The notes under the pieces were generated by a model. That model saw only the letters and a program-made list of their open reading frames with translations. It made no database searches and was not told the origin of the DNA. The position numbers and the translations under genes were made by a program. Shown piece by piece: positions 1 to 11,188 of a DNA stretch of 64,000 nt; position 1 is the first letter of the stretch, and each line of letters begins with the position of its first letter. The DNA comes from Diatrype stigma (taxonomy: Eukaryota > Ascomycota > Sordariomycetes > Xylariales > Diatrypaceae), in assembly GCA_022225965.2 (NCBI GenBank), contig JAKJXP020000044.1:1-64000 (forward strand), given 5' to 3'.

Positions 1-110
1 CTACAGCACCTACAGCACCTACAGCACCTACAGCACCTACAGCACCTACAGCACCTACAGCACCTACAGCACCTACAGCACCTACAGCACCTACAGCACC
101 TACAGCACCT
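1..110. repeat. 9-bp minisatellite at window edge
   Basis: About twelve uninterrupted copies of CTACAGCAC run from the first base to about position 109, then the sequence becomes AT-rich. All three forward frames are open through the array (LQH, YST or TAP repeats), but each meets a stop within about 20 bases after it. The array could therefore be the repetitive tail of a gene lying to the left, or a non-coding minisatellite. Nothing in the window decides this. Confidence 0.95.
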
Positions 111-3100
111 ATAATTAGCACATATAATTAACACTCCTTATAAAGCGCAGGTAATGCGAGAACTCCCTAAAATTCCTGTTTTGCATAGGCGTAATAATGA
201 AACAATAGTTGAAAATATTTCATGCATTAAAACGAGGAATTGCAATACGCGACGCTACATCGATTTTAGGTGGGACACGCATAGAAATAATATGTAGCGA
301 TTTATAATACGTTTTGCTTTTGCAATACGTTTAGCTAGTCCCTGACTACATCCGCGAAGCGGGCAAAATGTGGGTCAGGAGGCGATTAGAGCCCTGACGA
401 GTAGCTAGAGGATCTTGCGAGATATACTGATATAGTGCCCAATCAGTGGACCCTTGATGGGATGTTGCACAATTCCTAGCTTCCAGGTTGAAAGATTGAT
501 TCACTGGTCGTATCACGAAGCCCAATCTGTCGGATGATCGACGACACGGTCGGCCGGGAACCGAAGCTGGCTTCTGCGCAATGCGCATACATACTTACAG
601 CATACACAGACTACATCGGCAGATCGGTACACATATATATAGGAGTAATTATGGAGTCAATCCTGTTCAGGAAGATCGCGAATTCAGGCGCATTGACTGC
701 GTACCTACACTAGAATTATGCACGCAATGGAATACCCCAGGTCCGATCATTCATCCCATCGACTCTTCCCCGGGAAGTTTTCTGGTACGTCCTGGTAAAT
801 TCTAGTTGCTGTGAGCCATATCGGTTATATAGTCGCATAGTCTTGCCTACTTCGTCCAAGACATGCGCACGTCCCAATGCGAACGACTGCGTGGCATATA
901 CTACGGCAAAGAACAGTTCAGTGTCTAGAATGTTCGCTGCGTGTATCTACGCGGTGTCGAGTTGATGAGGGACGCCCACGTCGGTTGCGACCACCAGGAT
1001 CGGGATTGGTATTGGGATTAGGATTGAGAGTGAAAAAGGGAGTGGGAGGCATCAGTTGGCTTTGTGCCCAGCTGCGCGCCGGTTACCGCAACTAGATGAC
1101 ATCCCGCACATGTGCACCCAACCTGTAATGAAATGTAATGAATGCAATGCAATGTAATGTGATGTGATGACGGACAGTGCTTGACTGAGGTAGAAATATT
1201 GAGTAAATTTCGGTGACCAAGACATCCCTCTCGTCCCTCGTTGGCGGTGATTGCTGCCTGCATATCCCGCTGTTCCTGCATATTGATATCGTGGCTTGAA
1301 CGACGTGGACAACCAGAACATTGAATTTCACTTCGAAGACAGGAGGAAGGTTGCGGGAGTACGTACGCGCATACATACAGGCTTCGATCAATAGGGACCC
1401 GCTATGGGAGAGAAAAAGGGGAAGGCGACGTCTGATTGGCCCTGTGTAGGGCCCTGGCAGAAAACAAACTCAGTACCTAGGTAGGCTAGGCTCCCATTGG
1501 TGGAACCCCATGTCCAGGCCGGGACCCAGCAGCGACTGGTCCCAAACTGCCATCCTTGCCAAGGACCCTGGCCGGCCATTTAGATCCCTGCCATCCCAGC
1601 TGGATCTAACCCGAACTGTGGATTCCGTCAAACTTTGACCAGGGGCTGGGCTTAGCTCGGTGATGTTTGGACGATAGGGTAGGGCGATGGACGCGATGAC
1701 TCGCCTACCTTTCCGCTGTCTACACTACGCACGCTGTACCTAGTCAGTTTAGTTACCAGTCCACACTCCACGCTCCACGATCCACGCTCCAAGTTCCGCG
1801 CTGTGTCCACTGCCCACGCTGCCCTGATGCCAGATGGGACCAGGAACAATATGCTACAAGGTATATTGGGCAATGGGCTCTGCCGTGTGCTCGCCGTGCA
1901 GTCCTAATGGACAAACAGAACACAGTTAGTTAGCTATGCAATGCAGCCCTGAAGTGACTCCCACTGTCCTGGGGAACATGCATGGACAGTGACAAGCCGC
2001 GAGAGGGTGAAATTGGAGGGTCACACATACATTCTCGTGGTCTGGCTTTTCCTACGAGTCAATACGTCGTTGAGCAACATCAACTAACTTGACCCAAGTA
2101 CCCGCAACATCTGAGTCGGGACTTGTGTTAGTTGTTAGTCTTCCCCTTTGTAGTCTTTCCTACTTTCAGCAGGGCCCCCGGCTGCCCCCCGGTTTGCACA
2201 TCTATAGTGCGGATAGTGCAGATATGTAGTGCAGATAGCGCCGTCGGAAAACTTCTTGAACGCCCTCTTTTATCGTCCTACTTCCCCATCTTGCCCATCT
2301 CGGACGAGCTTCCTTTTCACTTTTCCACTCTCTCGGTCGGTTTCCCTCAGTTTTGAGGCTATATCTCCGGCCTATTATTCATTCTTTATGGACTGATCAG
2401 TTGATCCTCAATACTTTGTCGCATCGCAGGTCACGATTCTCAAGTCACTTGGGGCTTCACAAGCAGCTCCCTTTCCTTTCCCTCTCAAGACACCAGACTC
2501 TAGTTAGTCAAGCGCAGTCCTTCAGCCCTTCAACCTTCAAGAAACCCGGTTGTTTCACTGTTTCTGTTCTCGTACTCCCTGTACATTCTGGTATTGTCAA
2601 GCAAACGACAGCCATTCAACTCACACGATTCGCATGTCCTGGACAATAGGCTCCGACTCGGACATAACACAACAATTGGAAGTTTTTGAGCCATATACAT
2701 TACGCATACGCTCAATCCCCTTCACATTCCTTAGGCGAGTAGCGAAATTGGCAAGAGTCATAACTCTTTTGCGTTTGTGTGCTACATCACCTCTGAGAGG
2801 CATTGCACGAATTTCCTACTTACCAACAAACACAAATCAACACAAATTCAAAATTAACAACATACCTACACCCTTTGCCACCCAGAAATCTGATACCTGA
2901 TGTGACTCGGCCGAGGACCAACAATAAATATTTCGACGGTCATTTTACATCCGTCCGGCTGTTGTTCTCAAACAGTCCACTGATATAGATCATTTTGCCG
3001 GTATCAGCAACTTCAACAGCGCAAGAACGCGCAACCATTTCACTTGGACTAGAATAAAGGGTGCATCCATCGCCTTGCAGCAAATCCGGCGGCACTACGA

Positions 3101-3724
3101 CAAAATCCAGCCAACCGGATGACGATTCGGCGCGACCACATCCTCAGTTCGGCATCCATCTTGTGATCACGTCACCTTGTCACTTGGAGCACAACGTCTC
3201 CACCGCCTCTCGTCTAATAGGCTCCTTGGTCTGTTTCGGCGAGAACCCACCAACCTTCCCAATCAGGGTAACACTTTGTGGCCCAGATCCGGAAGTAGTA
3301 GGCAGATATAGCCACGATATAGCGACACAGAGTGCAACGTAAGTGCAGCGTGCCGCCATCAGCATTCACTTGCGGGCGGCCTTTGGAGTGTCACGCCTAC
3401 TGCGCGCCAGACAAGCTTCGACAGACACAGAATTCTACGAGTATATTGGCAGCGCCTTCGGCATTTTCTTGCTCAGGGAGTTTCTTGCTCAAGGAACCAT
3501 CGCTTTAACTTTTAGCTTGCAGCCAAGCGTTCTGTTTGGGATCGCTACTTCTAGGCCATACTGCGATTAGCATAGCAGATCCCCCTCGCCCATCCCAGCA
3601 TTATTACTACTACTGGACATAGTAAAACGTCTCGGGGTCCTTCCACTTTCGGAAGTTCGGCCATTCTATCCACGTGCTCCCTTGGCTGTCCTGTCCTGTT
3701 TCAGCCACTGAGCAATAAAAGGCA
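111..3724. other. Intergenic, no supported gene
   Basis: Bases 111-345 are AT-rich and contain an 8-bp inverted repeat (CGCTACAT near 251, ATGTAGCG near 291) and repeated GCAATACG words, which could be a worn mobile-element fragment. A short AATGT/AATGC repeat lies near 1125-1168. Bases 2130-2550 are pyrimidine-rich, as in fungal promoters and leaders, and may serve the gene at 3725. The small open frames here show no recognisable protein and no consistent splicing. Confidence 0.6.
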
Positions 3725-4651
3725 ATGGAGACGCCAGTATCCCGCAAGATGTCTTTAGCTCGCGCACTCACCACCAGGCGTGCAAAGCAGCCCTCGACCG
3801 ATATGGGGGTCTTCCCGCAACGGAGCAACACGGTGGCCCGAGGCCATTCGCACTCGGGATCTATCCGCAACAAGATCTCGAGTCCTATGGAGCTAACCCA
3901 TACGACGAACATGCTTGCGTACCATGCGCCAGACTTGCATCCAAAGTCGGCATCTTCGACAGCGTCGTCTAAGTCCGCCTCTGACGACGAATCTTCGGGA
4001 AGCGCGCGTACAAGCACGTCGTCTCCGCCAACCAGTCCGGATATTCCATCAGTCGCGGATCGATCTACGTCACCCCAGCCAAATCACCTATCATGCTACT
4101 TTACTGTGCCCGGCCAGAAACCCCCCACGATAGATAGCGAGGCCCCTGCGATCCCCAAGCGTTCTCCTTCGCACGTCAAGAAGGCCTCGTATGATCAACC
4201 CGCCCATAAGTCGGTTCGATATTCAAACCAGTCCGGCACTTCTGTTTCCACGAACGGAAGTCTTTCTCTTTCCCGCTCAGCATCCACTTCGACAGCCGCT
4301 ACCTCGCTGTCCTCAATCTCACTTTCTCGCAAGCGGTCAATCCCTTCGCTGCCCTCCACCCCTGCTCTGCCCAGTTCGCCTCCAGCGGCGCGCTCAAGCC
4401 CCAGTTACCGCAGAGCAGCTGAGCGTAGTGACAGCCATCCATTTGGCCCCGAATTGTCGCAGCTTACCGAGATCGCCGAAGACTATGGAGTTAAGGAGAA
4501 ATTGAACGTCGTCGATGAAGAGGAGCAGGAGCTCATTTCAAGAGGACTCTGCCGGATCCGGCCCGAAGACTACTTGTCCGACATCCAGGAACTATTCGCA
4601 ACGTTCTTCCGCCCGGAATCTACACAAGCCCAAGCGCCTGTCTGGATCTGA
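3725..4651 (+). CDS. Serine-rich conserved-type hypothetical protein
   Basis: A single-exon frame of 308 residues from an ATG just downstream of a pyrimidine-rich stretch. The first 230 residues are low-complexity and rich in Ser, Pro, Thr and Arg, with many SP and RS dipeptides, as expected of a phosphorylated disordered protein. The last 75 residues are different: an acidic, probably helical segment (VVDEEEQELISRGL) followed by a section with aromatic residues (PEDYLSDIQELFATFF) that could fold or bind a partner. No catalytic motif, signal peptide or membrane segment is visible. I do not recognise the family. Codon-like bias and the change from disordered to ordered sequence argue that it is a real gene. 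A further 5' exon cannot be excluded. Confidence 0.75.
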   Translation: METPVSRKMSLARALTTRRAKQPSTDMGVFPQRSNTVARGHSHSGSIRNKISSPMELTHTTNMLAYHAPDLHPKSASSTASSKSASDDESSGSARTSTSSPPTSPDIPSVADRSTSPQPNHLSCYFTVPGQKPPTIDSEAPAIPKRSPSHVKKASYDQPAHKSVRYSNQSGTSVSTNGSLSLSRSASTSTAATSLSSISLSRKRSIPSLPSTPALPSSPPAARSSPSYRRAAERSDSHPFGPELSQLTEIAEDYGVKEKLNVVDEEEQELISRGLCRIRPEDYLSDIQELFATFFRPESTQAQAPVWI

Positions 4652-7489
4652 GGGCTACGATCTTACTTGGCCCGAAGGAGCCTTAAGACTTAGATGCTCC
4701 CTCACAGGGAGCATTATATTACGACGTTTCACTGTACATATTATGGCAACTATATCAAGTTGCGCACAAATTACCGCCCCGGATCGGGCTCGCTTTACGG
4801 ACTTTCCTATCGGACTTAGGGATAGGGAGTAGACAGGAGTTGATGTGATGATGACGAAGGTTCTGCATGCAGGGTACAGGACATCAACGGCGTTCACGGC
4901 ATATTTGTGGTTTGATGGATGATACCAGGACCTTCTCGCCCTAGATTTAGGCGGTCACTTCGTTCGTTTTATTTGTTCAGGCTGGACTGGTGGCTACACT
5001 CGCGGAAAATTGTTGATTGGAAAGAGCTATGTAGAGGACAGGGCTGGTCAGGACGGTGGTGTTCAGGTGCAGCCAAATGTAGGCACCCACGCTCGTTTCC
5101 CAATTCCTTGCTCTATGTGTTTGCACACATGGAAAACACAGGCACCTTAGGTTAGGTTTAACAAACCGGCACGCGATTGAAGACTGGATTATCTTTACGA
5201 GGACTTTGCGTTTCGTGTCAACAACATGCAGTGATCTCATTGTGATTAGAGGTACCCAGATGCACTGCCGCGGCGTAGACGCAATCTGCGGAATGCAACC
5301 AGGCCAGGCCGTAGCCCAACACAGCATCGGTTGGATTGGCATGCTGTGCGCGTCACACATCAATCATGTAGGTAGGTACTTTTCATCCAAGTGGCCCCCA
5401 GCATCCTCACCCTCCTTATCCTCGGACGATTCTCACGTAGTCTTCCGTCGTGTCATACAGTAATGTTCATATGCACGTAGGTAAGTAAGCAACTCGCCGA
5501 CTGGCCACGGTCCCCGATGTCCCTCCATCGTATGCCTAATAAGTAGGCACACTCACGGTTTAACTTAGTAATGTCAAATCACCATCGAAATTCCGAAACT
5601 CCCAGGAAAATTTCCCGCTGGGGAAACTGTCGATCTAACGGCTACTACTACGCACATACGTAAGTAACTACATGCAAATGCAAACGAAGCGTATCGGAGC
5701 ATTGCTTGCTTACTTGCTTGCTACCTTACCTACATGTATGCGCCTACCTACCTACCTACCGCTGCTACCCTGCAGATGTACCTCTCGTAGCATGCGCAAT
5801 GATTTAAGAAAGTAGGTAAGTAGTATGTAGATAGAGATCCCTAACTGTGGGCAGAATGGCAGAGCAAGTATTCATTGTATGATACCGACAATATACGCAT
5901 GCAGTGCGTACAGCAACAGCGATGAGATCCGGGGAAATCCAGAATGCGGGCAACTCATAACTGCAGGTGTTGGTTACAAAGAGTTCGTTCGCCCGTCTGT
6001 TTATCTTATCCATCTACATATCGTCTATCTACATATCTACGGCGATCTACGGCGATCTAATCACGGAGGTAAAAGTCCTAAAAATATATAATCTGGAACA
6101 ACGGGTGTCTGATGCGCCGCTAACAAGGCGGAATGGGTGTGCATGGGAACGTGTGCATGTGCTCCAAGCTCCAAGCTCCCCCTTCAGTTCTTGGTTGTCT
6201 TGGCGGGGGAGGGGTCTGCAGGCAGGTTCGAAAGCCCAAAAATGGAATGTGATGGCGTCGTTGCTTTTAACCTGCTCAACTTCTTTTCCTATGTATCCGG
6301 GTACCTATAGGCAGGCAAACTGAAGTGGCTACCTGTCGCATGCATAGTAGTACGGCAGTAGAAACTTATAGAAATGTGTAATTATGATACCTGCATGCGT
6401 ATATTTGTTCTCGATTTGTTATTCTAGTTGGTCGTTTCAGTCTCGAATTCTTCCTTTTCATGACATAATTACATATGTAATTCACGTATGGTTGCGACCC
6501 AGAACCGCCATAAGCTGTCGACGAAACAAGTGATAAGCCACCCTTTGCCCTCCGAACTGCTGACAAGGACAAACAAACACACACATGAAACGACGACGCA
6601 AGCCGCATGTAAGCAAGCCATCGAAGCTCTGGAAGCCCCGATCGAAGGATTTCCAGCCCTGCAGATAGACACCTGTTGCATCGTAGGTAGTAAGTATGTA
6701 GGTACCTAGGTAGTATTGGATCGGACCGGATCGGCCGCTTGCTTGCCTCCCCGGTGTTGTCCTTACATATTGTATACACTGACGCATAGATATCTACACG
6801 ATGAGTTAGGTCAGCGGGCTCTGCGCACACTCTTACTTATTACATACGCGCGTCGCTGACCTTTCCTTCCCTTTCTCGAAACCCAGCTTCTAACTACCTA
6901 ACTAGTAGATAATCAATTATGACAAATGATAGATCCGGTGACGTATGATAGGTAGTTGTGATGCCGAGCCGAGCCCAGACACATCGCGCACACACAACAC
7001 CTACTCGATATGGTTTGGTGAGGGGTTCGGCATAGTAAGAAAATAAGAAACATGTCCAGCTGCCCGGGTAGGTGAGGTTTGAGCTCGCTGCGGCTCGGTC
7101 ATGGCGGAGCTCGCCGGCTTATCCAGGAATTCGCTACGTGACGCAGCTACATAGATCCATCTGGCCATTGCTTGCCCAGACATAGACAGAGTATGAGGCT
7201 ATATTGAGAAGGTCGGCGCTGCCTGTGATGTCCCCCCGCCACCGGACTACCTAATGGGCCTTTTCGCGCGCCACTCTCGCAGAGGCAGGGCGAAACTTAG
7301 TCCCACTAGTTTTACTTCCAATGTGGTAACTGGCATGTAATAAGGAGGCCCGGCAGCAGTGCATACACCGCCAACGATAGTCAAGAGTTGGTTACACGTC
7401 TCTCCTGCCTCGTTTTTTGCTTGGCAAAGGGCGCAGCCGACCACAAAGACAGCACGGAGAGGACGGCGACAGGGCGGCGGTCCTTTACT

Positions 7490-7520
7490 TTGCCTTGCCT
7501 TGCCTTGCCTTACCTTACCT
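7490..7520. repeat. TTGCC/TTACC pentamer microsatellite
   Basis: Four TTGCC units followed by two TTACC units, in intergenic DNA. Confidence 0.9.
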
Positions 7521-8204
7521 AAACCTCGCGGGAGATCGACACACGGGGGTGGTTGGTTGGTCGGTCGGGCAAGGGAATGACCTCCGCTTTCCCCGAAATC
7601 CGGGAACTGGCGGGGTCTCTCTCACCAACAACCAGCCTTGCCAGCTAAGTACCTAGGTAGTTAAGCCCCATCCCCTTGTGGTACAATTGGCTCAGGTAAG
7701 CAGGAGCAGGCCTTGACGCCCGATCCGACTACGGACGTGATGTTTAGTTCGGCCCCACTCTCTGTAAATTCCGGACCCGGCCTGGACTAGCCGTCCCCGA
7801 CCACGTCCGTAAACCTAAGATGGTGCGAAACCCCAATGCTACCTACATAGAACTCTAGCATCTCTTGTGGCGCAAAGAAATATATGCATTCTTATTTTCA
7901 GCTCTGGCCTCGCAGAATTAGGTGTTTGGGTTTTTCTTAATGCGTATGGTACATAATTAGTAATGGAGGCATTATGATAAGTGGCAGCTGGACACGCCTG
8001 AGAAGCGCCTGTAACTTTGGGTCAGGTATGTAGGTACATAGTATGTATGCATTTGTTCATTTGTACTCCTGATACTTCCATATCTGACAAATGTAGAGCC
8101 AAACACTCATTCTCATGATTATCACTTATGGATAATTCTACCGCATTATATCCCTACTCGTCACTTGCCTGGCCGGCTAGTGACACTATTACCCCATCCA
8201 ACAG

Positions 8205-8235
8205 TCCTGTCCTGCCCTGTCCTGTCCTGTCCTGT
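8205..8235. repeat. TCCTG pentamer microsatellite
   Basis: Six tandem pentamers with one imperfect unit (a CC for TC change), just beyond the 3' end of the small minus-strand gene at 8270-8482. Confidence 0.9.
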
Positions 8236-8269
8236 ACTGCTTCTTGTTCCTTGTTCACCTAATGGCGAA

Positions 8270-8482
8270 TCACACCCAGTATCTCAGCCCCAATGGGTTC
8301 CTCGGCAACTCAGCCCATCCACAGAGTAATCTGGATAGTGTATAGGTCCCGTAGAACACCATCGCTCCGAACCAGCCGCCCATCAGTAGCCCGAGTAAGC
8401 ACATCCCGATGTAGCGGAGTCGCTCGCCATCGCTGTAGCCGTCCAGAGACGGAAGTGGCAGGATTCTCCCGTCATGCTCCAT
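8270..8482 (-). CDS. Small putative membrane protein
   Basis: A 70-residue frame that begins at an ATG in good context (A at -3, G at +4). It has a polar N-terminus and a long hydrophobic stretch, roughly residues 24-50, rich in Gly, Leu, Met and Tyr, consistent with one membrane span, then a short tail ending RYWV. The open frame extends upstream to about 8611 without another ATG, so an upstream spliced exon is possible. I do not recognise a family. Support is only the coherent hydrophobic profile and start context. Confidence 0.35.
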   Translation of the reverse strand: MEHDGRILPLPSLDGYSDGERLRYIGMCLLGLLMGGWFGAMVFYGTYTLSRLLCGWAELPRNPLGLRYWV

Positions 8483-9601
8483 GATGACGCTGCGCTTTGG
8501 CGTCGGTTTTCTCGCGGTCCCGCTTTTCTCCTTTTCCGCTTCGAAGCTTCGATTTTGGTTTCGGCTTGTTGGCGATTGAGCTGGTCGGATGGCTAGCTGG
8601 TTGGGTTCCAATTTTAAGCTCTATGGTGATAGGGGAGAGGCGTGTGTAGATATTCGAGTAAGTCAATATGAATGGCGCTGCAATGTTGTTCTCTTGCGTG
8701 GCGAGCTGAGGAGCTTGCCGGTGAAGCAGTGCTTGGGGTCTTGCTTGTAGGTAGAGAAGATGTATGGATGGGTTCAGAGGACAGGTATGTGGTCATGTAG
8801 CTGTGGCTGGTTGAATTGAGCAGATAGCCCGTATGTCCCGTTCAAGTTGAAGACAGGTAGGTAGAGGCGAATGTGGAAAACCCTGCTTCTTTCTATGTTT
8901 GCTGCTGCTTGTGGGTCGAATAGCCGGGGAAACGGTTCTGAAAGCTTTCGTATTGTCAATTCTTGAGCGGCTAGGCATTTGCTACAATCGGTAACCAGCA
9001 ATTGATCAGGCGAGGTATTGGAAGTAAGCCTGCAGAATGGTTGTTATGGTGGAATCTCTGAGGTATGGACATGATTGTGTGCATAGACCAAGTTTGAAGC
9101 ATTGGGACCATTCCAGATATCATTCCGCCCTGACTCATAATATGTTCGCTCGCCTTGTTGTGTACCTGTTGTATACATTCTTAATCATGATGCCATCCCA
9201 CCGGTGTAGCGGGAGATATAAGACCATATACGGACAGCAACTTGTACCTAATACAACACAATGCTTCTTTGTTAATTACTATTGGTGGCATCAATTTGCT
9301 TCCTATGTGAACTGATTAGCGGTTTACCTCGAAAACTTGGACTCCATGATTTATCCTATTATAATACGTGGTCCTATTGTCGATTAATCAAAAATAATTT
9401 TGTAACCCCAGTTCCTACTTGTAAACAATACCGTGATCGTAACATATCGTTATAAGACCTCTTTCTTATCCTCCAACGAGCTTATATACGGACAAACAGA
9501 CAGTCTACCTAGACTTTTGTGACGAGGCAGATTCCCGTTCTTGTCTGTTCGCCCTTGCCCTTGGCCGCCCTATTCTACCACCCCCCCTGCCCTCCCTCTC
9601 C
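8483..9601. other. Intergenic, no supported gene
   Basis: Short frames only. Bases 9300-9480 are AT-rich. I see no RNA gene or mobile element. Confidence 0.5.
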
Positions 9602-10078
9602 CTATCTCCCCCTTCCTTGTAAGGCCGCCACCACCTCTTCCGCGGCCGCCACCACTCTGGCCTCCTGGTTTGCCGTGTTATGCCACTGAACATCCTGCAG
9701 GTACCGGTGGGCGCCCTCGATAACCCTCACATCCAGCAAGAGGTATGCGCAGATGAGGGCCTCCATGGCCCGGAGCTCGGCCCGCGCCTCCTGCAGCCGC
9801 GCGCAGAACTCGCCGTACATCCTGGTGTTCTGGTACCTGACAGCGTCCTCCTGGTGCGACTGGATCCTGCGCCGGATCTGCCCCATGGATATGCAGTCGT
9901 CGCACGAGGCGACTCTGTACAAGGGAAGGTCAACGATCGCGTATGTGATCCCCACGCACACAGAATTGGGGTAGAGCGGGTTCAGGCAGCTTTCCCCTGA
10001 GTTCTTCTGAACGGAGATTCCAAAGGGGTGGTTCCCGGACACGCAGTGGTAGAAATCCACGTGGCGCCTGCACATCAT
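9602..10078 (-). CDS. Cys-rich small orphan protein
   Basis: A frame of 158 residues from the first ATG. The frame is open further upstream only through a TTG, and an in-frame TAG lies just beyond that. Cysteine and histidine are spaced as in a small zinc-binding fold: C3-x2-H6-x5-C12 near the N-terminus, then C31, C41 and a CDDC pair at 59-62. Residues about 65-125 look like an amphipathic helix (ARLQEARAELRAMEAL). Many fungal genomes carry short proteins of unknown function with an N-terminal Cys/His knot and a CxxC, and this resembles them in layout, but I cannot name a family. The upstream 200 bases look like a leader: C/T-rich and without ATG close to the start. Confidence 0.55.
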   Translation of the reverse strand: MMCRRHVDFYHCVSGNHPFGISVQKNSGESCLNPLYPNSVCVGITYAIVDLPLYRVASCDDCISMGQIRRRIQSHQEDAVRYQNTRMYGEFCARLQEARAELRAMEALICAYLLLDVRVIEGAHRYLQDVQWHNTANQEARVVAAAEEVVAALQGRGR

Positions 10079-11188
10079 GCACGTCTCTGCTGCTGCCTCT
10101 CCGGTGGTGGTGGTGGTCGGCAATGCTAGCTAGTATTGGCAGCTTGCTGCTATTGATTGACGGACGGGAAGAGGTAATGGGTTGGTTGGTTGGTGGGTGA
10201 GTGGGTGGTTGAGTTGTTGGCGATCGTTCTGAGACCTGATGATGTATACGCTTCTTGTGATTTGAGCGGTTGTTGTGGGTTAAAAAACCCCTTTCTTATT
10301 CTCGCCCAAGAATCATGAGAGAAAGGGTACATTAGTTACTGCGCCCTCCCCTATTTATACTTAGGGATGTAAGAGACGATGTAGTGTGTATCGTTAACTA
10401 GGCCATATACTGGCTCACCATGAAGTTCTAGTTGTGTTACTATTGCTTCATTCTCTTGCTGAACTGGATATTCTTCTGAATACCGATGGGGAGACATGTG
10501 GCACAAGAAATAGAAAGAGCATTCTGTACTAGACTTGTGAATGGGATGACTCATTTGGTAAGTTCAACAGACCAACGTCGGGCACTTCGAGAGTTACCTA
10601 TCATGGCTTTACAGGCTTTCGGAATTATCAGCACATTTTCCCATTTTTTGATCAACCTATGCTTAAGCTACCTACCGAGGCCAGGTCGAAATAGAGCCTG
10701 TGATATGTACCTCTGATTAGAAGCTGTGGCATTTGATATGGAGCAGCAACTTCCCTTTGGGAAAAAAGCCAGAAACATAATAGAGACCCAGTATACGAAG
10801 AGGCCAGCCGAATCACATACGTGGAACATTACAATGTGTAGGTACCTGGTAGTTGATTGCGAGGCTATGAGAAAGCAAGCACCAACGGCGCGTCGCCTCG
10901 AGACTGACTACCTGCGTAGTCGATAGAACCTTTCTTTCCGTTCCGGACTATGCCTGACAGCTTGCACTCGACTATCCATCCAATCAATCAGCCAACCAAC
11001 CATCCGTCCATCCATCCATCCAATTTTCCCCGTGAAATTTCGCTCCCCTACTCCCTTGAATTTGACTTGACTTCACTACTCGCGAAAAAGAAAAACCCAA
11101 TATGTATGTATGTAGGCTGATAAAAAGCAAGACGGCACGGCACGGAAGAAAGAAAAACTCCTCCCCTTGGGTAAGTAGCTAGCTCCAA
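10079..11188. other. Intergenic, no supported gene
   Basis: Leader-like C/T-rich DNA (minus strand) next to the 9602 gene, then the 3' flank of pyruvate carboxylase. A short CCAT/CCAAC repeat lies near 10980-11020. A 67-codon minus-strand frame at 10351-10554 is noted but not supported. Confidence 0.5.

Larger units (their letters stand above)
4652..8269. other. Intergenic, no supported gene
   Basis: No protein-coding signal that I can defend. The stretch is dotted with TAGGTA/TACCTA words (near 5460, 5740-5760, 6690-6715 and 7648-7660), CTAC/CTTG tetramer runs near 5700-5760, and two pentamer microsatellites listed separately. Confidence 0.55.

Noticed and set aside
10351..10554. 67-codon minus frame rich in Glu, Tyr and Val
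   Set aside because: Composition is plausible, but it is too short, lacks any family and has no flanking exon.
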